From: Dyadobacter bucti
GTDB taxonomy: Bacteria > Bacteroidota > Bacteroidia > Cytophagales > Spirosomataceae
DNA: 64,000 bases
Reading direction: 5' to 3'
NCBI RefSeq assembly: GCF_005869225.1
Contig: NZ_SWFP01000007.1
Span: 411,453-475,452, forward strand
The position numbers were made by a program, and so were the translations under genes. The notes below the pieces were generated by a model. It searched no databases. It was given only the letters and a program-made list of their open reading frames with translations, and was not told the origin of the DNA. This document shows, in pieces, positions 1 through 6,798 of this stretch (position 1 is its first letter; each line of letters starts with the position of its first letter).

Positions 1-160
1 GGCAATAAGAAGGGCGTTTAGAATTCCTGGTGATGGAAGCAATACCGATTTGATCGACATAGCTTCAAGTGAGTCGAAGGATGAGTTACTGGCGTTGTCA
101 GCTGATTGTCTGCAAAAGTCTGGTCTGGTGGACTTGAACGACCGGCTCGCAAAGTTGTGA
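1..160 (+). CDS. Partial hypothetical protein, C-terminal end
   Basis: An open frame enters from the left edge at base 2 and stops at TGA 158-160, giving 52 residues (ending ...LVDLNDRLAKL). It is rich in Leu, Ser and Asp and has no motif I recognise. The start lies outside the window. The stop overlaps a possible GTG start of the next frame as GTGA, which would suit two coupled genes or one gene broken by a frameshift. The frame is open but has no homology I can name, so confidence is low. Confidence 0.35.
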   Translation, partial: AIRRAFRIPGDGSNTDLIDIASSESKDELLALSADCLQKSGLVDLNDRLAKL

Positions 161-291
161 GAAATTCTTTGCGTCTTAACGGCTACTTAATCAGACAATC
201 ACATCTCGAAAAATGGGAAGCTCAAAGATCCGTTTGGGCACATTTGGGAGATTGGGTGTCCGATTGGGAGAAAAGACTCGGCGATCCATAA
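106..291 (+). CDS. Small hypothetical ORF, Trp-rich
   Basis: This frame can start at ATG 106 (61 residues) or at GTG 157 (44 residues), which overlaps the stop of the preceding frame by four bases. The part after GTG 157 contains four Trp in 44 residues and many charged residues. It may be the last gene of an operon that starts outside the window, or the shifted tail of the preceding gene. No family is recognised, and a chance ORF is possible. Confidence 0.25.
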   Translation: MSAKVWSGGLERPARKVVRNSLRLNGYLIRQSHLEKWEAQRSVWAHLGDWVSDWEKRLGDP

Positions 292-319
292 ATTTCAATA
301 TGTCTGGCAAACCTGAAAG

Positions 320-775
320 ATGAAAACATTACTAAAGAGTGAAAAGTTGATTCTCAGGCATCAGCCCGGAAAGGGTGCCTGGACGTATCATCTGGTAATA
401 CCTGGAACGAAAGACATTCAGGGCAGCTGGGGCGAAATGAAAGTATCCGGTACGATTGATGGCTATGAATTCAAAGATTTGAACCTCGCACCTGTCACAA
501 ACGCTGATAAAATGATTTCAGTTAATGGCACCATCAGAAAAGCCATTAACAAAGGTGGCGGAGATGAAGTGGCAGTAACCATGTACATGAACTCGGATAA
601 TAAGCTCAGCTCAAAGGATCAATTACTTAATTGTTTTGACGATGCTGGAATGTTAAAAAGATTCAAAGCGCTGCCAAATGATGAGCAGAAAGAGATTATC
701 ACCACGATTCTGTCGCAACCGAATGAAAGCAGGCAGGAACAAAAGATCATGGACGTTGTCAAACGATTATCATAA
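320..775 (+). CDS. DUF1905/YdeI-like protein
   Basis: The 151-residue protein has a DUF1905 domain (about residues 10-100), recognisable from the run W.YHLVIPG..., VSGTIDGYEF and GGGDEVAVTMY. A short C-terminal helical part (about 105-151, with an LP.DEQKEI segment) resembles the YdeI/OmpD-associated region. These are small cytoplasmic proteins of unsettled function; some YdeI relatives are linked to envelope or antimicrobial-peptide stress. It is convergent with msrA, with six bases between the stop codons. A second YdeI-family protein is encoded at 36706-37290. The family call is firm; the function is not known. Confidence 0.8.
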   Translation: MKTLLKSEKLILRHQPGKGAWTYHLVIPGTKDIQGSWGEMKVSGTIDGYEFKDLNLAPVTNADKMISVNGTIRKAINKGGGDEVAVTMYMNSDNKLSSKDQLLNCFDDAGMLKRFKALPNDEQKEIITTILSQPNESRQEQKIMDVVKRLS

Positions 776-781
776 TGGAAT

Positions 782-1306
782 CTACAACCTTTGCCGCTCC
801 GAAGATTTCAACTTCTCCTCATCCACATGACTTGAAAACTGCTTCAATAGAATCTTCAATTTTGGGTCAATGAACGTTTTGCAAAACGGCTTGTCGGGGT
901 TTTTATAGTAGTAATCCAGATATTGCTGATCGTTCAACTTGAAGGTCTTGAACGGAATCACTTTTGAAATGATTGGATCTTCAAACTCCTTTTGCAATAT
1001 CTCAATAGCCTGCTTTGCTGGGATTACCTGATAGTCATTGAAAGTATAAACCGCGGATCTGTATTTAGATCGCATCGTATGTTCGGAAGTGCTGCTGTGC
1101 GTGTAAAGGTGGATTGCAATTAGGTTTTCAAGGGAAATCGCATCGGGGTCAAATTCGACAATCACTGCTTCCGAGAATTCAGAAAAATTGCCGTCCGGCT
1201 TGATCCAGCCCTGACTTACGTTGACCACGCCCTTTAAGGATTGAAATATTGCTTCGGTACACCAATGGCAGCTCCCTCCTAAACCAATTTTGTCTGTCTT
1301 TAACAT
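782..1306 (-). CDS. msrA: Peptide-methionine (S)-S-oxide reductase MsrA
   Basis: MsrA reduces methionine-S-sulfoxide in proteins, using thioredoxin, as oxidative-damage repair. I start at the internal Met at 1306, because the product (174 residues) then begins a few residues before the active-site motif GGSCHWCTE, with catalytic Cys at about residue 13; an upstream Met at 1342 would add a Cys-containing tail with no family match. Other MsrA marks are VIVEFDP, HLYTHSSTSEH and KYRSAVY. The motif has His instead of the usual Phe after the Cys, a variant seen in Bacteroidota MsrA. It lacks a signal peptide, so is probably cytoplasmic. Confidence 0.88.
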   Translation of the reverse strand: MLKTDKIGLGGSCHWCTEAIFQSLKGVVNVSQGWIKPDGNFSEFSEAVIVEFDPDAISLENLIAIHLYTHSSTSEHTMRSKYRSAVYTFNDYQVIPAKQAIEILQKEFEDPIISKVIPFKTFKLNDQQYLDYYYKNPDKPFCKTFIDPKLKILLKQFSSHVDEEKLKSSERQRL

Positions 1307-1413
1307 ATACACTTCACAATGCCTGATTATTGAACACAACAAACCGACTTTTGATTACAAGTGGTTGAGCGGCAGCAAGCGTCCTTTGTATTATCATTTA
1401 ATGCAGAGAAAAA

Positions 1414-2220
1414 ATGAATTATACATTGATAACAGGGGCTTCGGGTGGAATCGGTGAAGCTTTGGCAATAAAGCTGGCTAAGAAAAAGCATAGCCTTATT
1501 CTTGTGGCGCGCAACGCAGAGAAGCTCTCCAAGCTTAGTAAACATTTACAGGAAACATACGGAGTGCGGGCAACTTACATTGCAGCAGACATGACTAAAC
1601 AGGATGCGCCATTTCAAATTTTTCAAGAAACCGAAAAACAAAATTGGGAGATCGAAATGCTTATCAACAATGCAGGAATTGGATCGGGTGGCGAGTTTGC
1701 AACATTGAATTTGCAATCAGAACTGGATCTGATACAACTTAATAATACTTCCCTGGTAGCGATGACGCATCTTTTCATGCAGCCTATGCGTGAGCGAAAA
1801 CGTGGCACAATCGTCAATGTCGCATCGATGGCAGCCTTCGCTCCGGTACCTTACATGGCGACTTATGCGGCAAGCAAAGTTTTTGTCCGCTCCTTTACCG
1901 AGGCGATAACCGAGGAATGTAAACCATACAATATTGAGGTTATGCTGTTTGCGCCGGGACTGACAAAAACCAATTTTAATGAAGCTGCGGGCATCAATAA
2001 TAAAAAAGGAGTCGGATTAAACTCAGATTATCAAACAGCTGTCACTCAAACGCCGGAAGAAGTGGCAGATGAATTATTGAAAGCTTTGGAGACAAAAAAA
2101 CATTTCCAGGTATCCGGAAGCAGAAACCGGATCGGCGCACGGTTGACTACCTTATTGCCGAATGCGATGATCGCCCGATTTATGGCCAATTCCTATCGGA
2201 AAAAATCAGGTTTGATTTAG
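1414..2220 (+). CDS. Short-chain dehydrogenase/reductase (SDR)
   Basis: A 268-residue classical SDR, an NAD(P)-dependent oxidoreductase of unknown substrate. Visible motifs are the cofactor loop TGASGGIG (residues 7-14), NNAG (85-88), catalytic Ser about 138 and the YxxxK pair Tyr151/Lys155 in YAASK. The C-terminal 50 residues carry the basic tail common in DltE/YqjQ-like SDRs. An AraC-type regulator starts 12 bases downstream on the same strand, so the two are probably co-transcribed and the regulator may control this operon. No signal peptide; cytoplasmic. Confidence 0.9.
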   Translation: MNYTLITGASGGIGEALAIKLAKKKHSLILVARNAEKLSKLSKHLQETYGVRATYIAADMTKQDAPFQIFQETEKQNWEIEMLINNAGIGSGGEFATLNLQSELDLIQLNNTSLVAMTHLFMQPMRERKRGTIVNVASMAAFAPVPYMATYAASKVFVRSFTEAITEECKPYNIEVMLFAPGLTKTNFNEAAGINNKKGVGLNSDYQTAVTQTPEEVADELLKALETKKHFQVSGSRNRIGARLTTLLPNAMIARFMANSYRKKSGLI

Positions 2221-2232
2221 CTAACTTGTACG

Positions 2233-3144
2233 ATGGAAACGACAACAACAGTTCACATTCAGTCGATCAGCCAGCTGCACCAACTCTTGCAGCTGCCGAA
2301 GCCCAGGCATCCGCTGGTGAGCCTGACGAGGTTCGAGGATTTCCCTGAGATCAAAATTGAACAGCGGACAAGGCTTATTACGGAGTTCTATCAAGTGACT
2401 TTGAAGAAAGAATGTCCGTGCAAAATACAATACGGCCAAAGTATGTTCGATTTTGATGAGGGCGTAATGTCTTGCTTTGCACCCAGGCAAGTAAGCTTTA
2501 TCGAGAAGGATTTCGCTTTTGCAAAAGCTGGCTGGCAGCTGTCCATTCATCCGGATTTCCTTCGTAACTCGGCTCTGGTTGGCAAGATTAAGTCTTACGG
2601 ATATTTCGATTATGCAGTCAATGAAGCTCTCATCCTTTCAGATGACGAACAAAAGACGGTGGAAAACATCTTCCTCCAACTGCAAAAGGAATTATCGCTG
2701 CCGACTGACAATTTCAGTCAGGAAGTATGGATTGCCAACATTGAGCTCATGCTGACTTACTGCGACCGATACTACAACAGACAGTTTATCACCCGTAAAA
2801 CAATCAGCAACGAACTTCTGAATAAAGTTGAGAGAATCTTGAACAATTACTTTGATTCCGATCAGCTCAACAATGGTTTACCCACGGCGCAATTTCTGGC
2901 CGAGGAATTACATTTGTCTTCCAAGTATCTGAGCGATTGCCTGAAACAGCTCACCGGGAGCACTACCCAACATTTGATCCACGAAAAGCTGATCGAACGT
3001 GCTAAAGAGCGATTATCGACTACGCATCTATCTGTTAGTGAAATTGCCTATGCATTAGGTTTCGATTATCCGCAATCGTTTAGCAAGCTTTTCAAAACGA
3101 AGACACGGCAAACACCGCTGCAATTCCGGGCGGGCTATAACTAG
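2233..3144 (+). CDS. AraC-family transcriptional regulator
   Basis: The 303-residue protein has an AraC/XylS DNA-binding domain over the last 100 residues: a first helix-turn-helix around LAEELHLSSKYLSDCLKQL and a second around SVSEIAYALGFDYPQSFSKLFK, ending TRQTPLQFRAGYN. The first 200 residues are an effector or dimerisation domain of the type common in Bacteroidota AraC proteins that accompany SDR genes. It follows the SDR by 12 bases. The ligand and targets cannot be read from sequence. Confidence 0.9.
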   Translation: METTTTVHIQSISQLHQLLQLPKPRHPLVSLTRFEDFPEIKIEQRTRLITEFYQVTLKKECPCKIQYGQSMFDFDEGVMSCFAPRQVSFIEKDFAFAKAGWQLSIHPDFLRNSALVGKIKSYGYFDYAVNEALILSDDEQKTVENIFLQLQKELSLPTDNFSQEVWIANIELMLTYCDRYYNRQFITRKTISNELLNKVERILNNYFDSDQLNNGLPTAQFLAEELHLSSKYLSDCLKQLTGSTTQHLIHEKLIERAKERLSTTHLSVSEIAYALGFDYPQSFSKLFKTKTRQTPLQFRAGYN

Positions 3145-3558
3145 GAACTTTACCGGGTATTTCGTCTGATCATGCTCAGGGAGGAATTGTGTGAAAAAAA
3201 CGAGAAAAAAGAAAGCCTTTCTAGCAGTGGCCCTCTATCAGCCAAAAGGAAATGGAATAAGTGCCCATCGGGCTGGCGGTTTAACTTTTCACCTCCTCTG
3301 CGATGGAAGAAGCCGCCATTATGCCGTAAGCTTTTGGCAGCTTCTCGTAGTCTTAGCAAATAGGGCCACTTATTTAGCTGCCCTTTTGCCGAGTTTGTTT
3401 GTCAGACTTTAATTACCGGAATTAATGCAATCAAAATTTTTCTAAAAGATAGAATTTATTAAATTTGATAGGTCCGTTGCCAATCAAAACATCAAGGTGA
3501 GCAATTCGAGAGCAGGCAAAAATTAGCTTTTTAAGATATTGATTCAGAGAAGATTACA

Positions 3559-3585
3559 AAAAAGTTCGAATCTCTTCCTCTCTGC
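3559..3585 (+). other. tRNA 3'-end-like sequence (possible att remnant)
   Basis: The segment contains GTTCGAATC, the universal T-loop word, flanked by a five-base stem with one A-C mismatch, followed by CCTCTCTG as an acceptor-like strand and then, 25 bases later, a terminator. No D- or anticodon-arm is found upstream at the right distance, so it is not an intact tRNA. It could be the tRNA-derived end copied by an integrating element, or chance. Confidence 0.3.
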
Positions 3586-3609
3586 GAGTATCAATTACAA
3601 AAAGCATTA

Positions 3610-3650
3610 AAAGCCTGTAAATCATACATTTACAGGCTTTTTTGTTTTTT
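3610..3650 (+). terminator. Rho-independent terminator
   Basis: A 13-base stem (3611-3623 with 3629-3641, AAAGCCTGTAAAT/ATTTACAGGCTTT) with a short loop is followed by a T-rich run TTTTTGTTTTTT. It is a strong plus-strand terminator with no gene immediately upstream except the tRNA-like remnant, so it may have belonged to a lost tRNA gene. Confidence 0.75.
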
Positions 3651-3807
3651 GGATTTAGTCAAAATATGCAAATATTCGCCATATCTAGGTGAGCATCGGG
3701 TGAGCAGTTTGAAACTGGAAAACTGCCAATCCGCATTAGAAGATGAGCAGACCGATATTATGATGAAAAAGTATTAAGATCGATACTGCGCCGCATTTTA
3801 CTAGTAT

Positions 3808-4377
3808 TCAACGAATACTTCTCCGTATCCTGCTCAACGAGGATTGTGTGATTCCCAGATATGAAGCCAGATAAGACAACGGAATGCGATTTGCAAGATT
3901 AGGGAATTTTTCCAGGAATGAAAGATACCGTTCTTTCGCATCTTCCGACATCATCGGGCTGATTTTGTTCACTTTATCTGCCAAACCTTTGGCAGTTATC
4001 TTAGAGATGATATTATCCCATTCTATGATCGTCATCGACAACTCTCTCATTGCATTCCTTGACAGAACAAAGTATGAACAATCTGTAACAGCCTGAATAT
4101 ATTCGGTAGATGGGATCTCTTGGTTGTAGCTGTTTATATCTGCCAGAAAACGATTCTCTTCCATGAAATACTTAGTGATTTCTTCCCCCTTGTTATTGTA
4201 ATAACAAATTCTCATGATCCCATTTACCAGAAAAATAATCTCACGGGGTATTCTCCCTGCCTCCTGGAAGTATTCGTCTTTTTTGATTTCCTTAAACACA
4301 ACCTTGCTTTTGACTAAATCAATTTGGGTCGGGTTCAAATTGCCGAACTGTAATAAGTAACTGATGAGTGCTTCCAT
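3808..4377 (-). CDS. Crp/Fnr-family transcriptional regulator
   Basis: The 189-residue protein has a cyclic-nucleotide-binding-type beta-roll (about residues 20-115; FKEIKKDEYFQEAGR, EIIFLVNGIMRICYYNNKGEE) and a C-terminal winged helix-turn-helix (about 150-189; PLSYLASYLGITQSSLSRIRRS). This is the short Crp-like type common in Bacteroidota, in which cAMP binding is usually not shown. It lies 19 bases downstream of the SDR at 4397-5209 on the same strand, suggesting one transcript. Confidence 0.88.
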   Translation of the reverse strand: MEALISYLLQFGNLNPTQIDLVKSKVVFKEIKKDEYFQEAGRIPREIIFLVNGIMRICYYNNKGEEITKYFMEENRFLADINSYNQEIPSTEYIQAVTDCSYFVLSRNAMRELSMTIIEWDNIISKITAKGLADKVNKISPMMSEDAKERYLSFLEKFPNLANRIPLSYLASYLGITQSSLSRIRRSIR

Positions 4378-4396
4378 TGCAACAATTTCATTGGGG

Positions 4397-5209
4397 TTAA
4401 TTCATTTTGCTCATTACCATTTTGTCAAATTGTTTATCCGACAAAATTTTCCTAAAAAACAGCATCACTTTTGCCCCTGAAGCACCGGCGTATCTCGTTT
4501 TCGGAGTCTTTGCTTCGATCCCTTCTTTGATAAGCTTCGCAATGACGATCGGCTCGGCAGCATCTTTTTCGATTTTCGCATACATTTTGCTTACCGCTTT
4601 GGCCAATTGACCGTACGACGTCTCACCAGAAACTTTCATCAAATAATCAGTTCCAAGCCCGATCATCTCTGATTTTGTACCTCCCGGCTCAATCACAATG
4701 ACGTCAATTCCGAAAGACTTCACTTCTTTACGAAGTGCATCGCTCAATCCTTCAATGGCAAATTTACTGGCATGATACCACCCGCCCATTGGCAAAGTTA
4801 CTTTACCGCCCACCGACGATATGTTCACGATTTTACCAAAATTGTTTTTTCGCATGGTCGGCAACACCAATTGGATCAGTCGCGCCACGCCGAAAACATT
4901 TACTTCCATCTGATATTTTGCATCCGATATCGACATGTCTTCCAATGCACCATAATAGCCTGAGCCCGCATTGTTTACCAGGATATCTATACTTCCGGCT
5001 TCGCCTAATATTTGCGTGACACATTTGGCTAGACTTTCTTCGCTAGTGACATCCAAAGAAATCGGTTTTATTCCATATCCCTTCAAATCCTCCATCTTTT
5101 TAATTCTGCGCGCGGCACCATATACATTGTAGCCATTTTGCGCCAAATATATCGCCGTTGCTTTTCCAATTCCTGCCGAGGCTCCTGTAACTAAGACTGT
5201 CTTTCCCAT
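4397..5209 (-). CDS. Short-chain dehydrogenase/reductase (SDR)
   Basis: A 270-residue SDR with TGASAGIG at residues 8-15, NNAG at 79-82, Ser132 region NISSVGG, and catalytic Tyr145/Lys149 in YHASK. The sequence after this (DALRKEVKSFGIDVIVIEPGG) is typical of SDRs annotated as oxidoreductases acting on hydrophobic alcohols or ketones. Substrate unknown. It is the first gene of a probable two-gene unit with the Crp-like regulator downstream, mirroring the SDR-AraC pair at 1414-3144. Confidence 0.9.
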   Translation of the reverse strand: MGKTVLVTGASAGIGKATAIYLAQNGYNVYGAARRIKKMEDLKGYGIKPISLDVTSEESLAKCVTQILGEAGSIDILVNNAGSGYYGALEDMSISDAKYQMEVNVFGVARLIQLVLPTMRKNNFGKIVNISSVGGKVTLPMGGWYHASKFAIEGLSDALRKEVKSFGIDVIVIEPGGTKSEMIGLGTDYLMKVSGETSYGQLAKAVSKMYAKIEKDAAEPIVIAKLIKEGIEAKTPKTRYAGASGAKVMLFFRKILSDKQFDKMVMSKMN

Positions 5210-5844
5210 TTTTTTCGTTTTTGATGTTCAACAGGTCAAAGGTGCAGCATGTAAAAGTGGGATTATTTGTCATTTGGCAAAAAGCGAATATTCCCCGCCA
5301 CCCCGATCTTTGCGGCCATAAGCGCGGTGGAGTCGGTCCGGCGACGCGCAGTCCGCCGATGCGCAGCCGGCCAGACAAAAAGCTTATAGTGCCGTAAATA
5401 GTGAAATGGTAATTGCCAATTGACAAATGGGAAGGAGAATCGTGCAAGAAGAGCAGCATCCGGATCGCTGCATTGATCTCGGCGGGAACACCGGACTTTT
5501 TAAAGGGGAAAGGGTGTCAAAAGGCTGTATTCCCAATTATCTGCGAGAGCTCATAGCAATTGAAAGCAACAAACGGAACCTATAGTTGGAATCCTTCAAT
5601 GATGAAAAGTCCCAAACTGATCATGACCAGTCTGAGACTTTGCTGAAAATTAATTTACAGGCCAATACATCATGTGGTTTTGGACGAAGTGAACTTCTGT
5701 CTTTTTCGGAGCTTCATGGTGACGCATGATTCGGTACTTGTCAAAACTGGTTTCCGAGCAACCGCGTCCTTATGTGTCAGAGCTCAGCAAAATACATTGC
5801 CGCGCCCGTCCACTGCCTGCACCATATTTCAGGAAGGTCCTCCA
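5210..5844. other. Gene-poor gap with large imperfect palindrome
   Basis: No supported gene. The frames open here are antisense extensions of the neighbours. The part at 5285-5370 is GC-rich (many CG steps) compared with its surroundings, and a 36-base imperfect palindrome lies at 5606-5641. Nothing else stands out. Confidence 0.5.
5606..5641. repeat. Inverted repeat, 17-base arms
   Basis: Arms 5606-5622 and 5625-5641 pair at 14 of 17 positions, and in a minus-strand transcript the three mismatches become G-U pairs, so the RNA would fold fully; the two-base loop means the innermost pairs must open. On the minus strand it is followed by TTTT, so it may end the transcript of the small secreted protein gene at 5845-6219. 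It could instead be a regulator binding site. Confidence 0.45.
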
Positions 5845-6219
5845 TCACTTCTTTGCCTGCCTGACAGCCGTAATCGGAAAATCCCCGTATTGCGATCCTA
5901 TCATTCCAGTGAGTGTGTCGCCTTTTTGCACGAAACTGTATTTGAATACCCCGTTCTGGTTTTCTGTCGTAAAAGTGACTTTATCCTGATCGACGGTCAA
6001 TCCCTGCATCTCATTCTTTTCAGCAGCCTCTACGTATCCGACGGTCTTGTTTTCCTTTTGCTCAAAAACCAAAAATCCCGATTCGTATTCAGGCGGAACA
6101 TCACTGATCAGGTATTTCCAGGTACCAACCAGGTCGTCGGCTGTAATTGCTTTCCGTGCAGCCATCGAGCACAAACTGACTGCGATAAAGGTTAGAAGGA
6201 TGTAGTGTTTTGTTTTCAT
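5845..6219 (-). CDS. Small secreted lipocalin-like protein
   Basis: The 124-residue product starts with a signal peptide (MKTKHYILLTFIAVSLCSMA, cleavage near residue 22) followed by a compact beta-rich domain: LVGTWKYLISD..., KTVGYVEA, VTFTTENQNGVFKYSF, GDTLTGMIG. The pattern 'LVGTWK' near the start and alternating strands fits the small lipocalin-like or DUF proteins common in Bacteroidota envelopes. Probable periplasmic protein. It is transcribed away from the heavy-metal efflux genes. No function can be assigned. Confidence 0.7.
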   Translation of the reverse strand: MKTKHYILLTFIAVSLCSMAARKAITADDLVGTWKYLISDVPPEYESGFLVFEQKENKTVGYVEAAEKNEMQGLTVDQDKVTFTTENQNGVFKYSFVQKGDTLTGMIGSQYGDFPITAVRQAKK

Positions 6220-6381
6220 GTCGATTGCGAAGTTTAAGTTTGAAAGATCAGCTACTTAGTCGGAAATTATAAATAAATATCGGGATTTTCATCAGCCATC
6301 CAACGATGTGCGCCCTGGATGCAGGCAGTAAATTTTCTTTTTGCCTACCTGTTGCACGTTCCTATGCCGTAAATTCGCTTC

Positions 6382-6708
6382 ATGAAATTATCGCTGATCG
6401 TATTGGCTTTCTATATCGGGTTCCTGTCCTGCTTTCCCTGCCAGGATACCCCTGCTCATAAAGCGGATAGCGTCGTTTCCGGTGCGGTTATTGCACACGA
6501 CGACGTACATCAGAATGGTACAGCTGCCGATATTTGTTCCCCTTTCTGCGCTTGCTCTTGCTGCGCAACTGTGAACATTCCACCAATGATCTTCGGCTAT
6601 GTACTTCCCTCACCTTTGCTGGCCAGCCCGGAGAAATCCTTCGAATACAAAGCTTCATTTGACCAAAGTAATGCCGGATTGATCTGGCAGCCGCCGCGTT
6701 TGGTGTAA
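6382..6708 (+). CDS. Cys-rich small protein at head of metal efflux operon (DUF6660-like)
   Basis: The 108-residue protein has an N-terminal hydrophobic signal (MKLSLIVLAFYIGFLSCF) and a Cys cluster CSPFCACSCC at residues 52-61, with His39 and His43 just before it. This resembles the DUF6660 proteins that sit before CusA-type pumps in Bacteroidota. A Cys/His patch in an exported protein suggests metal binding, but that is inference. It is 90 bases upstream of the efflux pump gene on the same strand. Confidence 0.7.
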   Translation: MKLSLIVLAFYIGFLSCFPCQDTPAHKADSVVSGAVIAHDDVHQNGTAADICSPFCACSCCATVNIPPMIFGYVLPSPLLASPEKSFEYKASFDQSNAGLIWQPPRLV

Positions 6709-6798
6709 CCCCATTCCGTTTTTCAGTTTGGTCTTTTCTGTCGGCTATTGCATAGCCGGTGAAAGACTATATCTGCACACTTTTCATGTTACATTCAA

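Larger units (their letters stand above)
3496..3749. repeat. GGTGAGCA direct repeats
   Basis: GGTGAGCA occurs at 3496-3503, 3688-3695 and 3699-3706, and GATGAGCA at 3742-3749, all in the same orientation. The middle two are exactly 11 bases apart, one helical turn, as expected of paired protein-binding sites such as integrase arm sites. They flank the tRNA-like remnant and terminator. Confidence 0.4.
3145..3807. other. Gene-poor gap with possible integration-site signals
   Basis: No convincing gene lies here; the ORFs of 60-73 codons at 3150-3412 exist on both strands over the same bases and have no family resemblance. The right half holds a tRNA-3'-end-like sequence (3559-3585), a strong terminator (3610-3650) and several GGTGAGCA direct repeats (3496-3749), described separately. 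Together these could mark the scar of an integrated element. Confidence 0.5.

Noticed and set aside
5100..5459. 119-residue minus-strand ORF upstream of the second SDR
   Set aside because: Only its end overlaps the SDR gene in another frame, and it has no motif; the GC-rich part is noted in the gap entry.
5674..6195. 173-residue plus-strand ORF
   Set aside because: It lies antisense to the small secreted protein gene (5845-6219), whose signal peptide and codon pattern are better; the ORF has no family-like sequence.
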